A stretch of DNA of 64,000 bases from Candidatus Gastranaerophilales bacterium (GCA_944323045.1 CALUQX010000003.1:1-64000); one strand, 5' to 3'. Shown: positions 15,309-25,035, counted from the first letter of the stretch. A program made the numbers and translations. The notes: generated from the sequence alone by a model not told the origin.

Positions 15309-16991
15309 ATGCTCATAAATCTCTCACCAATAAATTTACAATATAACAATAAAAATATTCAAAAGCCGCATACAATAAATTACAATCTTACTCCGCTTGC
15401 GTATGATACTGTTTCATTCGGAGCTATGAGAAAGAAAGAGTTTGAAGGGATAGATTTAGCGGTTGTTCAAAAATTCAATGCTCCTATTGAAAAATTTAAT
15501 TCAAATGCTGATTTGCAAAACTGGGCAGGAGAAAAAGCAGAAGTAATAGCAGAGAAAAACTTTGGCGGACGGAGTGAAGAAACTAAAATCCAACGAAAAG
15601 CAATACTGAAAGAATGGTCTAATTATGTTTTCAATGAAAATGATGCTTATAATAACACAACAGCACTTTTAATTTTGAATGCAATAACAAAAAACTTAAA
15701 ACCTGATAACGATAATATTCCACCTGTATTGAACAAAGGTGTTCTTGCTGATTGTATATACAAGATTGATAAAAACACAAAAAACGACCCAAAATACCGG
15801 TTTGACTTAAATAAAATGTATCAAAACAACCTTCGTGCGGCTTACCTGAATGACTCTGAAACCAATACAGGTGAAACAGATACAAAATGGGTAATTATCC
15901 CATCTAAAAACAACGACTATGAAAATTTTGAAGTTAACGTAGAAAAATTAAAAGCACTATCCTATAAAACGTGGTGTACAAAAAGTAATAATGCAGAACC
16001 ATATCTTGAACAAGGGGATTTTCACGTATATGTTGAAAACGGAAAACCCAAACTCGGAGTCAGATTTGTTGGTGATGAAATAGAAGAAATTCAAGGTGAG
16101 AAAAACAACGGCAGAATTCCAATTGATTACTTTGATATTATACAAAATCATATTTCTGAGAATAATCTGAAACTTACCGATAATGCAAAAGATGAAATAA
16201 AATCTGCGGAAACGGCAAGAAAAGAAATAAAAAAGATAAAAAAAGATTTAAAAGAATCCATAAAAAATAATGATGTTAAAACAATCTATAGATACTTTGG
16301 AATAAATGTAAAAGAAGGTAAAACCGGATATTTAACAATTTCTGAATACAAGCAGCCATCTAAAGACTATACATTTAAAGATTTAGGCATAGATGAAAAC
16401 AAGCTGATTGAAAAAGTCAAATCAATCAATGGTAATGCAAATTTCAGCAATTCCATGCTGACAGATTTAAATAACATCAAATATATTAATGGTAATGCGT
16501 TTTTTGGGCATTCACAGGTTTCTAACTTAGGGAATCTTAAATCTATAGGCGGGCAGGCCAATTTCAGATATTCAACGATAACAAGTTTAGGAAATCTTAA
16601 ATCTATCGGTCAGGATGCTTATTTCAGCTATACCAAGATAACTGGTTTAGGAAATCTTGAATCTATAGGCGGGAATGCTGATTTTCGTGATTCAGAGATA
16701 ACCAGCTTAGGAAATCTTGAATCTATCGGCTGGAATGCTTATTTCCAAAATTCAAAGATAACAAGCTTAGGGAATCTTGAATCTATCGGTGGGAGTGTTG
16801 ATTTTCGTAATTCAGAGATAACAAGTTTAGGGAATCTTAAATCTATCGGTGGAAATGCCGATTTCAGATATTCAAAGATAACAAGTTTAGAGAATCTTGA
16901 ATCTATCGACGGAGAGGCTGATATAAGGACTTCAAAATTAAAAGATAAAGATTTTGCTTACATCAGCGTAGATGAAGGCATATTAAAATAA
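15309..16991 (+). CDS. Protein with tandem 20-residue repeats and N-terminal FG-type tag
   Basis: 560 aa. No signal peptide. The N-terminus starts MLINLSPINLQYNN and reaches SFGA at about residue 36, the tag seen in five other proteins of this window. Residues about 50-370 are a charged region without a recognised domain. From about 376 to 545 there are eight to nine tandem repeats of 20 residues with pattern G-N-A-D-F-R-x-S-x-I-T-S-L-G-N-L-E-S-I-G. Conserved Leu, Ile and Phe spacing suggests a leucine-rich-repeat-like or beta-solenoid stack. A role in binding is plausible from the fold only. The nucleotide repeats are well conserved, suggesting recent expansion. Confidence 0.8.
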   Translation: MLINLSPINLQYNNKNIQKPHTINYNLTPLAYDTVSFGAMRKKEFEGIDLAVVQKFNAPIEKFNSNADLQNWAGEKAEVIAEKNFGGRSEETKIQRKAILKEWSNYVFNENDAYNNTTALLILNAITKNLKPDNDNIPPVLNKGVLADCIYKIDKNTKNDPKYRFDLNKMYQNNLRAAYLNDSETNTGETDTKWVIIPSKNNDYENFEVNVEKLKALSYKTWCTKSNNAEPYLEQGDFHVYVENGKPKLGVRFVGDEIEEIQGEKNNGRIPIDYFDIIQNHISENNLKLTDNAKDEIKSAETARKEIKKIKKDLKESIKNNDVKTIYRYFGINVKEGKTGYLTISEYKQPSKDYTFKDLGIDENKLIEKVKSINGNANFSNSMLTDLNNIKYINGNAFFGHSQVSNLGNLKSIGGQANFRYSTITSLGNLKSIGQDAYFSYTKITGLGNLESIGGNADFRDSEITSLGNLESIGWNAYFQNSKITSLGNLESIGGSVDFRNSEITSLGNLKSIGGNADFRYSKITSLENLESIDGEADIRTSKLKDKDFAYISVDEGILK

Positions 16992-17201
16992 GTTTGTGGG
17001 TTGGGGTTTGTACTCCTACACAAAGTGTCCAAAATAATCAAACCATGTGGAACAAATAATCAAACTATGTGTTCTTTTACACCACCTATAAAAAAGGAAT
17101 TCATCCACCACGCAAAGATATTAACTGATATTAACATAATGCAAAAAATTCTAAGATGGTGTATACTAAATACAAGGGGTAAAAATAAAAAAGGAGAGGT
17201 C

Positions 17202-18437
17202 ATGTCTATTGATGATGCACTGGTTATGATTTTGGCAGGTGGCGAAGGAAAACGTTTATATCCTCTAACAAAAGACAGGGCAAAACCTGCTGTTCCGTTT
17301 GGCGGCAGGTACAGAATTATTGATTTTGTATTGAACAACTTTATTAATTCAGGATTTTTCAAGATAAAAGTTTTAACGCAGTACAAATCTGATTCTTTGA
17401 ACAAGCATATTACGCGAGGCTGGGCTTTGTCTCCGTTTTTAAATCAGTATGTGGATTTAGCACCTGCACAAATGCGTACTGGCAATGAATGGTATCGCGG
17501 AACTGCTGATGCTATTTATCAGAACGTTTTTCACATTACAGACGAAGATCCCGATTACGTCTGTATTTTCGGCGGTGATCATATTTACAAAATGGATGTG
17601 TCCCAGATGCTTGATTTTCATAAAGAACATGATGCAGACCTTTCAATTTCCGCTATCCCTATTCCTGTTGAAGAGGCGTCTGAATTCGGAATTATTGAGG
17701 TTGATGAAAACTGGCGGCTTACTAACTTTGTGGAAAAACCGCAGAACAAACCCAAAACAATCCCCGGTAATGATAAAATGTGTCTGGCATCAATGGGAAA
17801 TTACATTTTTAACAAAAATGTTTTGCTTGATGCGCTTAACCAAGATGAAAAAATTCAATCCTCAAGTCATGATTTCGGGAAAAATGTTATTCCAATGCTG
17901 CTGTCTGAAGGTAAAAATATTTATGTGTACAATTTCAATAATAATAAATTTCCGGGCATGACTGATGCTGAACGCGGCTACTGGATGGATGTAGGAAGCA
18001 TTGACGCTTACTGGCAGGCAAATATGGATTTATTAAAGTACAATCCTGAATTAAATCTGTATTCCAAAGAATGGCCTATTAGAACATTTAATTACAACTA
18101 CCCTCCGGCAAAATTTGTCTGGGAAGAAGGCGACAGAGTCGGTATGGCAACAAATTCCATGGTGTCTGAAGGCTGTATTGTTTCAGGAGGCAGTCTGTCA
18201 CGCTGCGTGCTTTCTCCAGAAGTCAAAATAAACAGCTATTCACAGGTTGAAGAAAGTATTTTGATGGAAAATGTTGAAGTCGGCAGATATTCCAAGATTA
18301 GAAAAGCTATTATAGATAAGAATGTCAAAATTCCGCCGAATACAACAATAGGTTATGATAAAGAAGCCGATGAAAAACGCGGGTTCCATGTGTCCTCCGG
18401 CGGTGTAACCGTTGTTCCGAAAGGAGCAATTCTGTAG
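17202..18437 (+). CDS. glgC: Glucose-1-phosphate adenylyltransferase
   Basis: 411 aa from the ATG at 17202, which has an AAGGAGAGG ribosome site; an upstream in-frame start at 17001 adds an unrelated 67-residue stretch and is rejected. The nucleotide-binding motif [21 protein letters not shown] is followed by [13 protein letters not shown]. The sugar-phosphate site lies around GIIEVDENW and NFVEKP, and a C-terminal left-handed helix domain starts near residue 300. It makes ADP-glucose, the first committed step of glycogen synthesis. A TATACT box lies at 17162-17167. No other glycogen gene is adjacent. Confidence 0.95.
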   Translation: MSIDDALVMILAGGEGKRLYPLTKDRAKPAVPFGGRYRIIDFVLNNFINSGFFKIKVLTQYKSDSLNKHITRGWALSPFLNQYVDLAPAQMRTGNEWYRGTADAIYQNVFHITDEDPDYVCIFGGDHIYKMDVSQMLDFHKEHDADLSISAIPIPVEEASEFGIIEVDENWRLTNFVEKPQNKPKTIPGNDKMCLASMGNYIFNKNVLLDALNQDEKIQSSSHDFGKNVIPMLLSEGKNIYVYNFNNNKFPGMTDAERGYWMDVGSIDAYWQANMDLLKYNPELNLYSKEWPIRTFNYNYPPAKFVWEEGDRVGMATNSMVSEGCIVSGGSLSRCVLSPEVKINSYSQVEESILMENVEVGRYSKIRKAIIDKNVKIPPNTTIGYDKEADEKRGFHVSSGGVTVVPKGAIL

Positions 18438-18512
18438 TTAAATTTTATATTTTATTCTAATCTCAATCAAACAGCGGTTGAATCATTACCGTAGAAAACT
18501 TATGCTATTACT

Positions 18513-18791
18513 ATGGAAAAAAAGCATTTTGTTTATATTTTAGAGACTGTCCGCCATACTCTGTATTGCGGTTATACCGACAATGTAGAAAAAAGATTCA
18601 AAGCTCATTGTGAAGGCAAAGGGGCAAAGTACACCCGTGCAAACAAACCGCTAAAAATTGTTTTTCAAAAAGAATTTTCAAGCAAACATGATGCACTGCA
18701 TGCTGAGGCTGTTATCAAAAAACTCTCACGCAATGATAAATTAAATCTTATTAAAGCCCCTCAGAATCTGGATTCGATAATGCATCTTTAA
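18513..18791 (+). CDS. GIY-YIG nuclease family protein (UPF0213)
   Basis: 92 aa. The motifs FVYILETVRHTLYCGYTDN and KRFKAHCEGKGAKYT match small stand-alone GIY-YIG domain proteins of the UPF0213/YhbQ group, with VYI for GIY and GYT for YIG. The conserved Arg (KRF) and a Glu (HAEAVIKKL) of the catalytic fold are present. Members act on nucleic acids but are poorly characterised. Its 3' end overlaps that of the convergent gene at 18751 by 41 bp. Confidence 0.88.
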   Translation: MEKKHFVYILETVRHTLYCGYTDNVEKRFKAHCEGKGAKYTRANKPLKIVFQKEFSSKHDALHAEAVIKKLSRNDKLNLIKAPQNLDSIMHL

Positions 18792-20127
18792 TCTGTTGTA
18801 TTTCAGCATCAAGTTTTTCTATAGCTTCATTTTCCTTTTGCAGGCGTTTCTCGTCATTTGCTATTTCTTTTTCAAGCTGTTTCATCCGCTTGTCAGCATA
18901 AGCATTAGGAATATCATTAAATTCTGTAGAACCTTTCATGCGCTGCTGACGTTCATACTCCCGCAATCCGTCTTTGTATTCCTGATCTATTTCTTTTAGT
19001 CTTGCCTTATAAATTTTCTCAAGTTCTTTATCAGCCGCTTTGTCAGCTTTTTTCTTTGCTTTTTTAGCGGCTTTATCAGCCTTTTTCTGTAATTCTTCTT
19101 CCTGCTCAACGAGTGCCAGCGGCACAACACCGTCCTGAACAATCTTATAGCCGTTCATAGAGACTTGAACATCTGTTTCCTTAAATGTCACCAGACGCGA
19201 CTGTTCGCCCTTATAATCGACACTCCAGATGCCGAGAGTCACAGGAGTGTCGCCTGTGTAAGCGTACGCACTTATCAGAATTCTGTCCGGATTATTTAAA
19301 TCAAACCCCAGCGGATAGATATCCCAGCGGACTTCTTCAAGGTTCAAGCCTTTGTATTCTTTCCAGTAGTAAATAATTGCATCACGCACTTCTACAAGAT
19401 TGTATGAAATATCATTTGTAAAATCATAGACAAGTGCATTTGTCTGCCATATACCGTCCATTGTAGAGCCTATTTTTTCTTTTGCAAGAATTTTAGTTCC
19501 GTCAGTAGAAAAATCAATAGGCGTAATTGTTCTGAATGTTCTGTCATTTGCTATTTCTTTATCTGTTGAAAAAATTGGTTCAGGCAGACGGTGCTGTGTG
19601 TTTGCGGTTAGAATTTTATTCAGATTAGTTTGATCTTCCTGCAATTTAATTACAAACACATCACAGGCAACCGACCCGCGTTCCGGATAGTAATATATTG
19701 ACGGATAAACCATAACAGAAAAATCAGGGGAGACAACTCCCTGCGCATTTTGCTGCCGTTGATAGTGGAATCGCCCTTTTAATGAAATTTCAGGACTTCC
19801 GGGTGGGTTATTGTAACGCACAATTTTATAAGTCGGCTGCGGAACATATTTCATATCAGCCGGCTTTTCAAGTTTAGGAACATCAATTTTTTCAGCCATT
19901 TTGTCCTTTGGAGCAGAAATTTTATTATATTCCTCCATTGTCATAAAGCCTGACGGGTATTTGTCCTGCTTTGCGCGTTCAAAATCCTCTTTTGCATCCT
20001 GTTTTTTTACATCACGTATATACTGCGCTTCTCGTTTTTGCGCATCTTTTGGCGGCTGAGGAAAATTATCTCCTGCATAGATATAGCCCATAAGCCCGAT
20101 AACAATAACGACAAGTGCGTATATCAT
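18751..20127 (-). CDS. Membrane-anchored protein with C-terminal coiled coil, unknown function
   Basis: 458 aa. The N-terminal hydrophobic segment (residues 2-18) is a signal anchor. Residues about 85-330 form a beta-rich region with YKIVRYNNPPGSPEISLKG and later IDFSTDGTKILAK and GIWSVDY, reminiscent of beta-propeller blades. From about 345 to 450 the sequence is a Lys/Glu/Ala-rich coiled coil. It starts three bases after the response regulator gene, so it is the third gene of the histidine kinase operon and may be linked to that signalling system. No family recognised. Confidence 0.75.
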   Translation of the reverse strand: MIYALVVIVIGLMGYIYAGDNFPQPPKDAQKREAQYIRDVKKQDAKEDFERAKQDKYPSGFMTMEEYNKISAPKDKMAEKIDVPKLEKPADMKYVPQPTYKIVRYNNPPGSPEISLKGRFHYQRQQNAQGVVSPDFSVMVYPSIYYYPERGSVACDVFVIKLQEDQTNLNKILTANTQHRLPEPIFSTDKEIANDRTFRTITPIDFSTDGTKILAKEKIGSTMDGIWQTNALVYDFTNDISYNLVEVRDAIIYYWKEYKGLNLEEVRWDIYPLGFDLNNPDRILISAYAYTGDTPVTLGIWSVDYKGEQSRLVTFKETDVQVSMNGYKIVQDGVVPLALVEQEEELQKKADKAAKKAKKKADKAADKELEKIYKARLKEIDQEYKDGLREYERQQRMKGSTEFNDIPNAYADKRMKQLEKEIANDEKRLQKENEAIEKLDAEIQQIKDALSNPDSEGL

Positions 20128-20130
20128 TTT

Positions 20131-20808
20131 TTATACCAGACCTTCTTTCATCGCCATTGAAATTGCTTTGGAGCGGCTTTCTACATACAACTTTTGCAGA
20201 ATACTATGGACATGTGTTTTTGTCGTAGAAATTGAAATAACAAGTTTTTCTGCAATCTGTGGATTGGTCAGACCGTCGACGATTAATGCAAGAACTTCCA
20301 TTTCACGTTCTGTAAGTCCATAAAGATTTTTACCCAATTTATAATTAATTTCACCTTTTTTATTTGGAGAATCAGAACCGCGTCTTATATTAGTTAGAAC
20401 TATTCTTGCAATAGCCGGATCAAGCCAGCCTGCGCCTTCACTAACCGCTTTTAAAGCAGCGACTGTTTGTTCTGCGGTTGCACCTTTTGTAATATATCCG
20501 TCAGCACCGGCACGGAATGAATCTAAAACATCATCTTCATCTTCACGTGAAGTGTACATCAAAACCCTGATATCAGGATTAACAGCCTTAATTTTTCTTG
20601 TTGCTTCAATACCGTCAATTGTAGGCAGTCCGATATCCATTACAACAACATTAGGATTAAGTTTCAGTGCATTGTCAACACCTTCCTGACCGTCAGAATA
20701 CATACCCGCAATCTCAACATCAGGAGCGTTACTTAAAATAACAGATAAGCCCAAACGCGCCATATCATGATCTTCAACAATTATTACTTTAATGTTTGCC
20801 ATAAACAC
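20131..20808 (-). CDS. NarL/FixJ-type response regulator
   Basis: 225 aa; the start may be M3 (MANIKVIIVEDHD). The receiver domain (about 5-120) has acidic residues VEDHD and the phospho-acceptor Asp in VVMDIGLPT. The C-terminal LuxR-type helix-turn-helix has LTEREMEVLALIVDGLTNPQIAEKL. It would bind DNA on phosphorylation. Its start overlaps the end of the histidine kinase gene by 20 bp, so that kinase is the probable partner. Confidence 0.93.
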   Translation of the reverse strand: MFMANIKVIIVEDHDMARLGLSVILSNAPDVEIAGMYSDGQEGVDNALKLNPNVVVMDIGLPTIDGIEATRKIKAVNPDIRVLMYTSREDEDDVLDSFRAGADGYITKGATAEQTVAALKAVSEGAGWLDPAIARIVLTNIRRGSDSPNKKGEINYKLGKNLYGLTEREMEVLALIVDGLTNPQIAEKLVISISTTKTHVHSILQKLYVESRSKAISMAMKEGLV

Positions 20809-22420
20809 CTTCTTTTTTATTCTTAATACTTTTTTTCATATTTACAACATCGGTTAACAGAAAAGAAAATTCACTGCCTTTATTTATTTTACTTTCAACC
20901 CAGATTTTGCCGCCGTGGGCTTCGATTATCTGACGGGATAAGTAGAGTCCCAGTCCGGTGCCGGTTGAGCGCTTTTTACTTGTGCCCTGAGAAAATCTCT
21001 TGAACAAATGCGGTAAATCTTCTTTTGGAATACCGTTGCCGTTATCTGTCACCGAAAATATTAAATCACCATGCTGTACTTTTAATAATACATTTATCTT
21101 GCCTGATTTATCGGTATAATTCACCGCGTTACCGCATAAATTTGTAATAACACGTTTTATTTCCGCACGATCTGCAAGAATTTCTGTATCATCATCCATA
21201 TCACATTCAAGCGTGAATTCTATGTCTTTTTTCTTTGCAAGCGGCATTAATTCATCATAACACTGCTTTGCAAGATCTTTGACATTAAAAACAGTTTTGC
21301 AAAGCTCTAATTTTCCGCTCTCAAACCTGTATACCTCAAGCAAAGCATTCACAAGCCCCAACAAATCCTCATTGCTCTGCAGCATTGTAGAAAGAAGAAC
21401 ATGCTGCTTTTCATCAAGTTCACCAATTGCGCCATCCAAAAAGAATTTTAGCGTCTGAATTGCTGCCAGCAGAGGAGTTCGCATATCATGAGTTAAAGTT
21501 GCAATAAAATCATCCCTCAGACGTTCTGTTGCTTTTTGTTCAGATACATCTCTAATCACTCCTACATACTTATGTTCTGTTGAATCCTCTGGCGAAATAA
21601 GCGCAAAACTTATTTCAACCGGCATAGTATCATCACTCAAAGCATTTCTAATGTAGTAATCTCTCAGTATAATTTCATGCCTGTCTGAATTAAGCCCGAA
21701 AATTCCTCCGTCCTTATTATTGGATGAATCATTCTGTTCAAATTTATCAGAGTATGCAATTTCTTGAAATTTCTTTTTCAAAAGAGATTTTTCAGATAAT
21801 CCTGTTATATTTTCGCATGCCGGATTCGCCTGTAAAATTTTTCCTTTACCATTGATTATAAGGATACCGTCCGCACAGTAGTTGATTATTCCGCTCAATT
21901 TCTTATTAGCCTGCAACAAATCAGCAGTGCGTTCTGCCACAAGTTTTTCCAGATTGTTGGAATAATTTTGAAGTTCTTTTTTGGCAGCTTCCAGTTCAAT
22001 GATTTTAGAACGCAAATCAGATAGTAGATGACTGCGCTCAATACCGTTTTTGATATTCACTATCAAGTCATCGTTATCCCAGGGTTTTTCAATGTATTTA
22101 TATAATCCAATTTCATTAATTGCTTTTATAGCATTTTCTTTGTCCGCATAACCTGTTAAAAGTATCATACTTGTTTCCGGGTAAAGTTTTTTGGCTTCAG
22201 TTAAAAATTCCAGCCCGTTCATCTCCGGCATTAGAAAGTCCGAAATAATCAAATCAACCTCATTGGATTGTAAAAATTCCAATGCTGCAACAGGAGAATT
22301 GAACAAAAATGTATTGTTAAACCCTTCGACCTTAAAAAGCGCTTTAAATGCCGAAGTTACAATTTTTTCATCATCAACTACTATAATTTTCCCATTTTCC
22401 ATACTTATATGATAAGCCAT
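20789..22420 (-). CDS. Histidine kinase with N-terminal receiver and PAS domains
   Basis: 543 aa; a start at M7 (MENGKIIVVDDE) is equally possible. Receiver domain about 7-130 with IISDFLMPEMNGL; coiled-coil linker 130-170; PAS domain about 175-290 (GILIINGKGKILQANPACENITG); HisKA with phospho-acceptor His in TLTHDMRTPLL near residue 310; HATPase domain with NLCGNAVNYTDKSG and GTGLGLYLSRQI. There is no membrane segment, so it is a cytoplasmic sensor. It is the first gene of a three-gene operon with the response regulator and the membrane-anchored protein at 18751. The signal is unknown. Confidence 0.93.
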   Translation of the reverse strand: MAYHISMENGKIIVVDDEKIVTSAFKALFKVEGFNNTFLFNSPVAALEFLQSNEVDLIISDFLMPEMNGLEFLTEAKKLYPETSMILLTGYADKENAIKAINEIGLYKYIEKPWDNDDLIVNIKNGIERSHLLSDLRSKIIELEAAKKELQNYSNNLEKLVAERTADLLQANKKLSGIINYCADGILIINGKGKILQANPACENITGLSEKSLLKKKFQEIAYSDKFEQNDSSNNKDGGIFGLNSDRHEIILRDYYIRNALSDDTMPVEISFALISPEDSTEHKYVGVIRDVSEQKATERLRDDFIATLTHDMRTPLLAAIQTLKFFLDGAIGELDEKQHVLLSTMLQSNEDLLGLVNALLEVYRFESGKLELCKTVFNVKDLAKQCYDELMPLAKKKDIEFTLECDMDDDTEILADRAEIKRVITNLCGNAVNYTDKSGKINVLLKVQHGDLIFSVTDNGNGIPKEDLPHLFKRFSQGTSKKRSTGTGLGLYLSRQIIEAHGGKIWVESKINKGSEFSFLLTDVVNMKKSIKNKKEGVYGKH

Positions 22421-22530
22421 TTTTATCCGGCAGACAAATTGTTAACAAATTCGCAATATTACCCTATTTTTACAATTATACTGTTGCATTTTTTGTTTGA
22501 TATGCTAATCTTAATTCGGAGCTAAAATTA

Positions 22531-23418
22531 ATGAGTGATGATTTCGAAAATCCATTAGTAAGTGTCATAATTCCCGTATATAACGCGGAAAAATATATTG
22601 CAAAATGCATAAATTCGCTAATTGAACAAACTCTGCAGAATTTTGAAGTAATTGTAGTAAATGACGGTTCAACTGATAATACTCCTGATATTTTGAAAGA
22701 GTTAGCAAAAGAAGACAGTCGTATAATAGTAATTAATCAATCAAATCAAAAACAGGGGGCTGCCAGAAACAGAGGACTGGAAATAGCAAAAGGCAAATAC
22801 ATAACTTTTGTTGATGCAGATGACTGGCTTGATTTAGACTATCTGGAAAGAATGTATCAGGCAATCATCGAGGATAAAGCCGACATTGCTGTATCAGGAC
22901 TTGTACGTGAATATACAAACTCTTACAAATACTACTTAAAATACGAAGAAAAACAAGTATTTCGCGATATCAGCGACGTCATAAAAATATGCAAATTCCC
23001 GTCTAAGGGGTATGTCTGCGGTAAATTATTCAGTGCTGATCTGATAAAAGGGCTGCGTTTTAAAGAAAATGTGTATTATGAAGATACAGCATTTTTAATA
23101 CGAGCATTTGGCAGTACAAAAACACTGGTTACTGTGCCTGAAATTTTATATCACTATTTTTCAAACAAATCTTCAACAGTAAAGTCAGCACAATCAAAAA
23201 AGAAATTTCATGACCGCATTCGTTCCGCACTCGAAGTAATGGAATTTGCAGCTCAGCAAAACATCACTCTGCCCAATCTCCTTATTGCAAAAGAAAGAAA
23301 GTTTTTATCTACAATTAAATACTACAGAGACAGAATTGTATATTATTATCTCGGTATAAAAGTTTATGTAAAACACATACATTTTGAGCAGTATGTTGAT
23401 AAGCTTTTAGAAAATTAG
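22531..23418 (+). CDS. Family 2 glycosyltransferase
   Basis: 295 aa. GT-A fold with SVIIPVYNAEKYI and EVIVVNDGSTDNT near residues 11-50 and the DxD-type metal motif in FVDADDWLD near 94. It transfers a sugar from a nucleotide-sugar, probably to a surface polysaccharide or protein. Length and motifs match capsule and LPS enzymes; the C-terminal 70 residues are less conserved. It stands alone and ends at the hairpin at 23417. Confidence 0.9.
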   Translation: MSDDFENPLVSVIIPVYNAEKYIAKCINSLIEQTLQNFEVIVVNDGSTDNTPDILKELAKEDSRIIVINQSNQKQGAARNRGLEIAKGKYITFVDADDWLDLDYLERMYQAIIEDKADIAVSGLVREYTNSYKYYLKYEEKQVFRDISDVIKICKFPSKGYVCGKLFSADLIKGLRFKENVYYEDTAFLIRAFGSTKTLVTVPEILYHYFSNKSSTVKSAQSKKKFHDRIRSALEVMEFAAQQNITLPNLLIAKERKFLSTIKYYRDRIVYYYLGIKVYVKHIHFEQYVDKLLEN

Positions 23419-23452
23419 CCGCAATTTTAACAAAAACTGCGGCTGATTTTTA
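23417..23452 (+). terminator. Terminator between glycosyltransferase and ferritin genes
   Basis: AGCCGCA and TGCGGCT pair around a 14-nt loop, followed by GATTTTTATAG. It overlaps the TAG stop of the plus-strand gene and is close to the convergent ferritin stop, so it may serve both. Confidence 0.65.
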
Positions 23453-23458
23453 TAGAAT

Positions 23459-23968
23459 TTATTTGTATGAATGTGATTTATATGTTCTTTCCTGCAAATC
23501 TTTATCAATATGATACAATGTTGCTTTATCATCGCCAAACATTTTGAGTTTAAGAATTATTTCATACGCATTTCGTTCTTCTTCAACCTGTTCTGCGATA
23601 TACCAATCAATGAAATTTCTTGATGCAAGATCGCATTCATCATCACTCATTGAGGCAACACAATTTATGCTGTCAGTAACATATTTTTCATGTTCATATA
23701 TTTTCTCAAATATTTCTAAAGGTGAGCCGGATATATTCTCCGGAACGTCAATTTGTGAAAGCTGGACTTTTCCGTTTCGTTCAATAATAAAATCGAATAA
23801 AATCATGCCATGATCTACTTCTTCACGTGCCTGAACTTTAGTCCAATTGGAAAAACCTTCAAGACCAATTTCGTCAAAATAAGCAGACATAGCAAGATAA
23901 AGATAAGCTGAATAAAATTCTTTGTTAATTTGCGCGTTAAGTACATCTTGTATTTTCTCGTTAATCAC
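23459..23968 (-). CDS. ftnA: Ferritin
   Basis: 169 aa four-helix ferritin. It starts MINEKIQDVLNAQINKEFYSAYLYLAMSAYF and has EEVDHGMILFDF and the later AEQVEEERNAYEII, giving the usual ferroxidase Glu and His ligands of bacterial non-haem ferritin. It oxidises and stores iron. It overlaps the superoxide reductase gene by eight bases, so iron storage and superoxide removal are expressed together, a common pairing in anaerobes. Confidence 0.95.
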   Translation of the reverse strand: MINEKIQDVLNAQINKEFYSAYLYLAMSAYFDEIGLEGFSNWTKVQAREEVDHGMILFDFIIERNGKVQLSQIDVPENISGSPLEIFEKIYEHEKYVTDSINCVASMSDDECDLASRNFIDWYIAEQVEEERNAYEIILKLKMFGDDKATLYHIDKDLQERTYKSHSYK

Positions 23969-24356
23969 TATTTGCCTCCCATAATCCGTGTATATTACAG
24001 TATTCTCTAGCCAGAGAATTATTTATATATTTATCAATTACAAGCTCCGGTTTTTCATCCGGATGCAGGTATTTTCGTTTTACATAATTTTTATCTGCAG
24101 AAATTACTTCAATAAACATGACATAATGTTCCGGTATCATTGGATGCGGTTCGGCTCCGACACGTATTTCCATCCCATTAGTTTCTGTTTTAGAAAATAC
24201 CGGAACATGTTTTTCTGTGGATGCATCATCATTGGTTCCTGCCTGCAAAAGACGCATAGGCTGCCCGCAGCAAACAAGTTCTCCTGCGCCTTCAACAACG
24301 ACTTCAACAATATTGCCGCATATGTCACATTTATACAATTCTAATCTCTCTGTCAT
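23961..24356 (-). CDS. dfx: Desulfoferrodoxin (superoxide reductase)
   Basis: 131 aa with both domains. The N-terminal rubredoxin-like desulforedoxin centre has C10, C13, C29 and C30. The C-terminal reductase domain has the His/Cys iron ligands in EKHVPVF, EPHPMIPEHY and CNIHGLW. It reduces superoxide to peroxide without making oxygen, typical of strict anaerobes. It is the first gene of a two-gene operon with ferritin. Confidence 0.96.
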   Translation of the reverse strand: MTERLELYKCDICGNIVEVVVEGAGELVCCGQPMRLLQAGTNDDASTEKHVPVFSKTETNGMEIRVGAEPHPMIPEHYVMFIEVISADKNYVKRKYLHPDEKPELVIDKYINNSLAREYCNIHGLWEANSD

Positions 24357-24488
24357 ACCTGACTCCTTTCTCTATCTGAAAATATAAAAAATTTATAAGA
24401 ACTTTTCATTAGTCGACTGGAGAATTATTGTGGTAATATTTCTTTACAAACTGTCAAAAAATATTACGCTTTGGTTTAATATAAAAGT

Positions 24489-24710
24489 ATGAAAGTATTT
24501 CCGGTCTCATTAAATACATTCACATCAAAGAATAAACAACAGCAGGATAAAAAAGAGGTTAATCCTTATGTTTATACTGCATCAACTCCGCGTGCAGAAA
24601 AACTTTTTAAGCCGCAGATTTTTAACATAATTTTAGGCACATTAGCCACCCTTGCAGTTGGCACAACATTATACAAACTTTCCGGCAAAAAAATATTTAA
24701 ACTTAAGTAG
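24489..24710 (+). CDS. Small single-pass membrane protein
   Basis: 73 aa. The N-terminus MKVFPVSLNTFTSKNKQQQ resembles the polar leader of the tagged proteins but lacks the F-G-G type core. One hydrophobic segment lies at about residues 44-62 (FNIILGTLATLAVGTTLYKL), then a short basic tail. No family recognised. It ends about 40 bp before the SRP RNA. Confidence 0.55.
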   Translation: MKVFPVSLNTFTSKNKQQQDKKEVNPYVYTASTPRAEKLFKPQIFNIILGTLATLAVGTTLYKLSGKKIFKLK

Positions 24711-24712
24711 TA

Positions 24713-24742
24713 TTGTGATATTTTGTATTTTTGTGTTATAGT
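24713..24742 (+). promoter_or_regulatory. Promoter of the SRP RNA
   Basis: TTGTGA (24713-24718) and TATAGT (24737-24742) with 18-bp spacing, placing the start near 24749, at the 5' end of the RNA. Confidence 0.5.
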
Positions 24743-24748
24743 AATATT

Positions 24749-24940
24749 GCCGTGTTCCACGGAGATTTGCGATCTCTTGACCCGAAGCCAATGCGGGGTG
24801 CAGAGCCTGTTGTGAGGGCTTGGTGAATATGGTTGAAGTAAATATTTTTGTTGACGTTTAAGGATATGATGGCGTAAGCTGCCGAACCGTGTCAGGATGG
24901 AAACATAGCAGCACTAAGGCAATCCTTGCGGGTGTTGTAT
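24749..24940 (+). ncRNA. ffs: Signal recognition particle RNA
   Basis: The conserved domain IV is clear: CCGTGTCAGGATGGAAACAT, then AGCAGCACTAAGGC and TGCGGGTGTTG, matching the Ffh-binding GTCAGG...GGAA...AGCAG...AAGG pattern. About 190 nt runs from the predicted start near 24749, with a CCGTG-TTC-CACGG hairpin at the 5' end. That is longer than the ~100-nt E. coli form, so an Alu-containing long form is possible. Ends are approximate. Confidence 0.85.
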
Positions 24941-25035
24941 TTTTAAAAAGAGAAAATATTTGCAGATGTCATAATTGCCAAATTCGATAGACAGTGACAC
25001 GGCTTTATTAATATATTTTTTGCATCCGGTTATTT

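Noticed and set aside
17001-17201. N-terminal extension of glgC
   Set aside because: The 67 extra residues have no family match and the internal ATG has a strong ribosome site.
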